Of a stretch of DNA of 64,000 nucleotides, positions 60,880 through 64,000 are shown in pieces. A program made the translations under genes and the position numbers. Position 1 is the stretch's first letter, and every line of letters starts with the position of its first letter. The notes under the pieces are model-generated. The model ran no database searches, was not told where the DNA came from, and saw nothing but the letters and a program-made list of their open reading frames with translations. Source of the DNA: Io17-Chloro-G2 sp963663135 (lineage in GTDB: Bacteria > Chloroflexota > Dehalococcoidia > Lucifugimonadales > UBA3495); assembly GCA_963663135.2 (NCBI GenBank), contig CAXXRM010000005.1, forward strand, positions 992,001 through 1,056,000, in the 5' to 3' direction.

Positions 60880-61146
60880 TTGTACCTGGCCAAGGTTTAC
60901 GTCACGCTAAAGCCCACAGTTAACGACCCACAGGGCCTCACGGTTTTGGGGGCGTTGCGGAACTTGGGATTGAACTCGGTGGCCGACGTTCGAGTGGGCA
61001 AATACCTGGAGGTCAGAGTTGATGAGGAAGACCAGGCGGTAGCAACCGGCCTGGTGGACCGGATGTGCCGCGACCTGCTGGCAAACCCGGTCATTGAGGA
61101 ATACCGGTTCGACCTGGAACAGTTCACGCCAACGACCCGGCCATAG
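60880..61146 (+). CDS. purS: Phosphoribosylformylglycinamidine synthase subunit PurS
   Basis: 88 residues: LYLAKVYVTLKPTVNDPQGLTVLGALRNLG, VRVGKYLEVRVD, VIEEYRFDLEQF, all typical PurS. PurS is the small scaffold joining PurQ and PurL. The start is taken as TTG 60880, 4 bases after GGAGG, which fits the family N-terminus; the frame is open from 60859. PurQ and PurL do not follow within the window. Confidence 0.93.
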   Translation: MYLAKVYVTLKPTVNDPQGLTVLGALRNLGLNSVADVRVGKYLEVRVDEEDQAVATGLVDRMCRDLLANPVIEEYRFDLEQFTPTTRP

Positions 61147-61395
61147 CCAGCCAGCGCCATTGCGACCCACAACTTCGATACTGCGGGCCTGAGATTTCCA
61201 AGGTTCCGGCCTGGCCCCGAATCCGACGCGTAGAAACCGGAGTGACAACTGGAGACGCCGCGGTTACGATGGGAAAGCCGTCAGGGAGGCCGGGCGCAAT
61301 GGCATCTCCGTTATGTCAATGTTATGTCATTGACGCCCTACCACAAGACACCGGCCCGGAAATCCTGACTCAATAACCAGCAAGAGGTGTTCAGT

Positions 61396-62391
61396 ATGAG
61401 CAGCGACGTTCACGCCACCTATGTCTACGCTAGCGCCGAAAACTCGGGCATCTACCGCCTTTCTCCCGGCAGCACCGAGTGGGAGGAGTTGACCCAGGGT
61501 CTTCCCGACAATCCAATCGTTCCCGGGTTGGCGGTCCATCCGGAGAATCCCGAGGTGGTCTACGCCGGCACACAGGATGGACCCTATCGCAGCGTCGACC
61601 GGGGCAACCATTGGGAACGGTTGGATTACCCCAGGACCGGAGCGCCCGTCTGGACCTTCGCTTTCCGCCCCGGCGATCCCAACGTCATGTACCTGGGGAC
61701 CGCGCCCGGAGAAATTCACCGCAGCCTGAATGGTGGAGATTCCTGGCAGAAAATGAACGCCACCATGGGCTCCAACGAGTGCTCCATGTCCTTCCCCACA
61801 CGGGTGATTGCCATGACCGTGGACCCAAGCGACCCCAACGACGTCTACGCCGCCCTGGAGGTCGCGGGGGTCATCCGCAGTTCCGACGGCGGGGAAACCT
61901 GGGAGGAAATCACCGGGTCCCTGGCGCCCCACGAGGGAACGTTGGACCTCCACGGCATCCAGTGCACCGCCGCATCTCCACACACCGTGTACATCACCAC
62001 CAGGGTAGGTCCATTCATCGGCCGGAACCGGGGGGAAGAGTGGACCCACGTGGACCTGGGCCTGTTTTCCGAAATCACCTACACCCGCGACCTGACGGTT
62101 GCGCCCCAAGACCCCAGTGTACTTTATGTCTCGTTGGGCGCTGCCGCCCGCAGCGAACGGGGCGCTTTGTACCGCAGCCGGGACCTGTTCCGCACCTTCG
62201 AGCGCGTGGACAGCGGCTCGGATGCTCCTTCTACGATGATGGCGGTTGCGGAGGACCCGCACGCCCCCGGGCACATATTCTGCCTCACCCGGCATGGCCA
62301 GGTGTACGGCACGTTGGACAACGGCGCGACCTGGTCCAACTACCAGATGCCGGAAAAAGCGCAGGAAGTCAGAGGGTTGGCCGTAGGCTAG
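61396..62391 (+). CDS. BNR/sialidase-like beta-propeller protein
   Basis: 331 residues with five or more Asp-box-type repeats: SVDRGNHWERL, SLNGGDSWQKM, SSDGGETWEEI, GRNRGEEWTHV, SRDLFRTFERV and TLDNGATWSNY, spaced 45-60 residues with VHPENPEVVYAG-type strands between. The fold is the photosystem-stability-factor/VPS10/sialidase propeller. There is no signal peptide, and sialidase catalytic residues cannot be assigned, so a binding role is as likely as hydrolysis. ATG 61396 has AGAGG 8 bases upstream. Confidence 0.82.
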   Translation: MSSDVHATYVYASAENSGIYRLSPGSTEWEELTQGLPDNPIVPGLAVHPENPEVVYAGTQDGPYRSVDRGNHWERLDYPRTGAPVWTFAFRPGDPNVMYLGTAPGEIHRSLNGGDSWQKMNATMGSNECSMSFPTRVIAMTVDPSDPNDVYAALEVAGVIRSSDGGETWEEITGSLAPHEGTLDLHGIQCTAASPHTVYITTRVGPFIGRNRGEEWTHVDLGLFSEITYTRDLTVAPQDPSVLYVSLGAAARSERGALYRSRDLFRTFERVDSGSDAPSTMMAVAEDPHAPGHIFCLTRHGQVYGTLDNGATWSNYQMPEKAQEVRGLAVG

Positions 62392-62961
62392 GCGATCCCG
62401 CAATATCGAAGCCAAACGAAGGGACCAGGATAAGTCGGGGCACCCATGCAACCGGCATGCGCAATGACGCTACGAGCCTGCGTTCCAACCCGGAACGTCG
62501 GCTCGTATAACTTCTGCTGACAAGGCAAACGCATTCTAATCCGACGGGCGAATCGAGCATCCAAAACCAAGCTTGATCGCCCTTTTTCTAATCGGGCCCC
62601 CTCCGGTCATTATTTTGAAAACAAGGCACTTTCATCCTCACGAGTGGCTTTGACACAGCCCCCCACCCGTCATTCTCGCCGCAGCGGGAATCCAGAGCCC
62701 TTATAGTGCGCCGACACGCTTATGGCAACTGGGAAGCGCCAAGTGTGGCCAAGCCGAACCCATGCCATCCCCCTTGCCGAATGACCATGCCCTGTACACC
62801 TGAGCCTGCTTAAAAAACAAAATGGGCTCTGGATTCCCGCTACGGCGAAGAATGACGGGACTTGGGGTCCGGCGAACAGCGCAGCACTAAGGCCTTGATC
62901 TAACCCGCTGCTGAGGAAGGGGTTGGCTTCGCTATTCGTTCCGGACACCGGAGCCGGTTTT
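62392..62961. other. 570-base intergenic region with REPIN copy 4
   Basis: No gene recognised. The left part (62392-62660) carries nothing I can name; the right part is the repeat listed separately, followed by about 100 bases up to the convergent SDR stop. Confidence 0.5.
62668..62859. repeat. REPIN-like paired-hairpin repeat, copy 4
   Basis: Left arm cgtcattctcgccgcagcgg (from 62669) and inverted partner ggattcccgctacggcga...gaatgacggga ending about 62860. Arms and interior are closely related to copy 2: both contain gtgcgccgacacgctt, an acacctga word and a run of A before the right arm. It shows the full-length form (~190 bases). Confidence 0.75.
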
Positions 62962-63802
62962 TCAACTTCTGGGTTGTTCCGGTCCCTGCAGGTGGGGGAA
63001 CATCGCTAGAGGGGTGGCGGCAAGCAGTCCGGCGTCCACCGGCAGGGTCACGCCGGAGATCCAACGGGATTCCTCCGATGCTAGGAACGCCGCCGCCCAG
63101 GCAACATCCCAGGGCGTCCCTTCGGTGCCCAGGGGCCCCGCCCGGCGTCTCAGGTCCAGCATTTCCTGGCTGGAATGTCGTGCCACCATGGGGCTGTGAA
63201 TATGTCCCGGAGCTATACAGTTCACCCGCACGTTGTCACGGCCGTAGTGGACCGCCATGGAGTTGCTCAGCGCGATGATCCCGCCTTTGGAAGCGGCGTA
63301 GGGATGGCTGGCGCTGCCACTGCCGGCCCGCAGGCCCACAATGGAGGACAGGGTTTATGATCGAACCGCCCCCCTGCTTAACCATCGGGGGAATAGCATG
63401 CTTGCTGGTGAGCATCACACTCTTGAGGTTTACGTCGATTACGGTGTCCCAAAGGTCCTCATCCACCTCGGTAACCAGACCGGGTCCGCTGATACCCACG
63501 TTGTTGACCAGCACATTCAGCTTGCCGTAGGTTTCCACCGCTGCTTTCGCCATCGCCTCGCAGTCGGCGTTGCTGGTCACGTCACCTACAAACACGGCCG
63601 CGTCGCCACCCTCTTCCCGGATGGTCGCCAGCGTGATTTCGGCGTTTTTCGCTTCCCGGTCCATCAGCAGGACCTTGGCCCCCTGCCTGGCGAAGAGTAT
63701 GGAAATAGCTTGGCCGATTCCGACAAAATCGCCGCTTCCCGTCGCGCCGGCGCCAGTGACCACCGCGACTTTGTCAGCCAACCTGCTACGTTGCTCATTC
63801 AT
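62962..63802 (-). pseudogene. SDR-family oxidoreductase gene with a single-base frameshift
   Basis: Two overlapping frames together give one ordinary SDR. The first (from ATG 63802) has KVAVVTGAGATGSGDFVGIG, NNVGISGPGLV and GGGSIIN, then goes out of frame. The second resumes GLRAGSGSASHPYAASKGG with the catalytic Tyr-x-x-x-Lys and ends GVTLPVDAGLL. Removing one base from the GGG run at 63351-63353 (CCC on the coding strand) restores an uninterrupted reading frame of about 280 codons with all active-site residues. Either a recent mutation or a sequencing/assembly error; the otherwise perfect conservation favours error or a very young mutation. GAGG precedes the ATG by 6 bases. Confidence 0.85.
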
Positions 63803-64000
63803 TTCTAACCTCTCCACCTCCGGTTATTCCCGCCGCAACCAGAATCTCGTGTGGCCTTGCCCAGGCGGCGCAGGAAAACGCAAACAGCCTGTTTTCATGC
63901 CGATAATAGAGGGACATTATGACAACTGAACCAACCTGCAGCCTGCTCCCGAGGTTACCGATCGCCTCGGCTGATTTCTCAGGCCCTCAAATGACTCGCG
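63803..64000. other. Window end, no gene seen
   Basis: Upstream region of the SDR gene. A degraded REP-like arm (ttattcccgccgcaacc) lies at about 63823. No coding sequence recognised to the edge. Confidence 0.4.

Noticed and set aside
61327..62451. 374-codon minus-strand frame opposite the BNR-repeat gene
   Set aside because: Gly/Val/His/Arg-rich nonsense composition; the plus-strand frame has clear Asp-box repeats.
63820..63860. Fifth REPIN copy
   Set aside because: Only one degraded arm with several mismatches and no inverted partner before the window end.

Overview
The window is one GC-rich, densely coded bacterial segment. Many genes start with GTG or TTG behind clear GGAGG-type ribosome sites. 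It combines LL-diaminopimelate aminotransferase, F420/FMN luciferase-like monooxygenases, paired acyl-CoA dehydrogenases, MetE-like, NIPSNAP and RidA proteins, and a mycothiol-type DinB protein. That mix resembles free-living Chloroflexota, especially the SAR202/Dehalococcoidia side. The taxonomic guess is inference from gene content; no rRNA is present.

Layout. 1-4.2 kb: glyoxalase-like, alpha/beta-hydrolase and two acyl-CoA dehydrogenase genes. 4.5-10.0 kb: a restriction-modification gene (nuclease-methyltransferase fusion) translationally coupled to a membrane pentapeptide-repeat gene, lying between a truncated and a complete copy of a retropepsin-like protease gene. 10.4-13.3 kb: a GMC oxidoreductase and a TIR-domain protein. 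13.6-34.4 kb: a catabolic accessory region with RidA, transporters, hydrolases, luciferase-like monooxygenases, MetE-like, lactonase, NIPSNAP, HpaB-type oxygenase, nitroreductase, SDR, OsmC, a ComDE-like decarboxylase, alcohol dehydrogenase and Nudix. An Mrr-type nuclease sits inside it between a 3' fragment and the complete copy of an SDR gene. 34.5-42.1 kb: helicase Lhr, a TPP enzyme, a HicBA toxin-antitoxin pair and a cluster of three tRNAs. 42.5-51.8 kb: a minus-strand housekeeping run (tsaC-like, prenyl synthase, pgk, apgM, tpiA, miaA, dapF, dapL, hflX). 52-61 kb: a plus-strand purine run (guaA, purD, two unknown genes, purE, a HAD phosphatase, purB, purC, a DUF3105 protein, purS). 61.4-64 kb: a BNR-repeat protein and a frameshifted SDR.

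Four points stand out. (1) The OsmC-family gene at 29.45 kb has an in-frame TGA exactly where the family has its redox cysteine, followed 20 nt later by a perfect bacterial-SECIS-like hairpin, so it is a probable selenoprotein. (2) Two unrelated defence cargoes (the R-M pair and mrr) have the same flank structure: truncated host-gene copy, cargo, complete host-gene copy. That is what single-crossover (Campbell-type) integration of a circle would leave, and no integrase or transposase is visible. (3) Four paired-hairpin REPIN-like repeats lie in intergenic DNA, two of them at the edges of the R-M island. (4) A RidA / MFS / hydrolase / luciferase-like monooxygenase / RidA cluster parallels the Rut pyrimidine pathway in logic.
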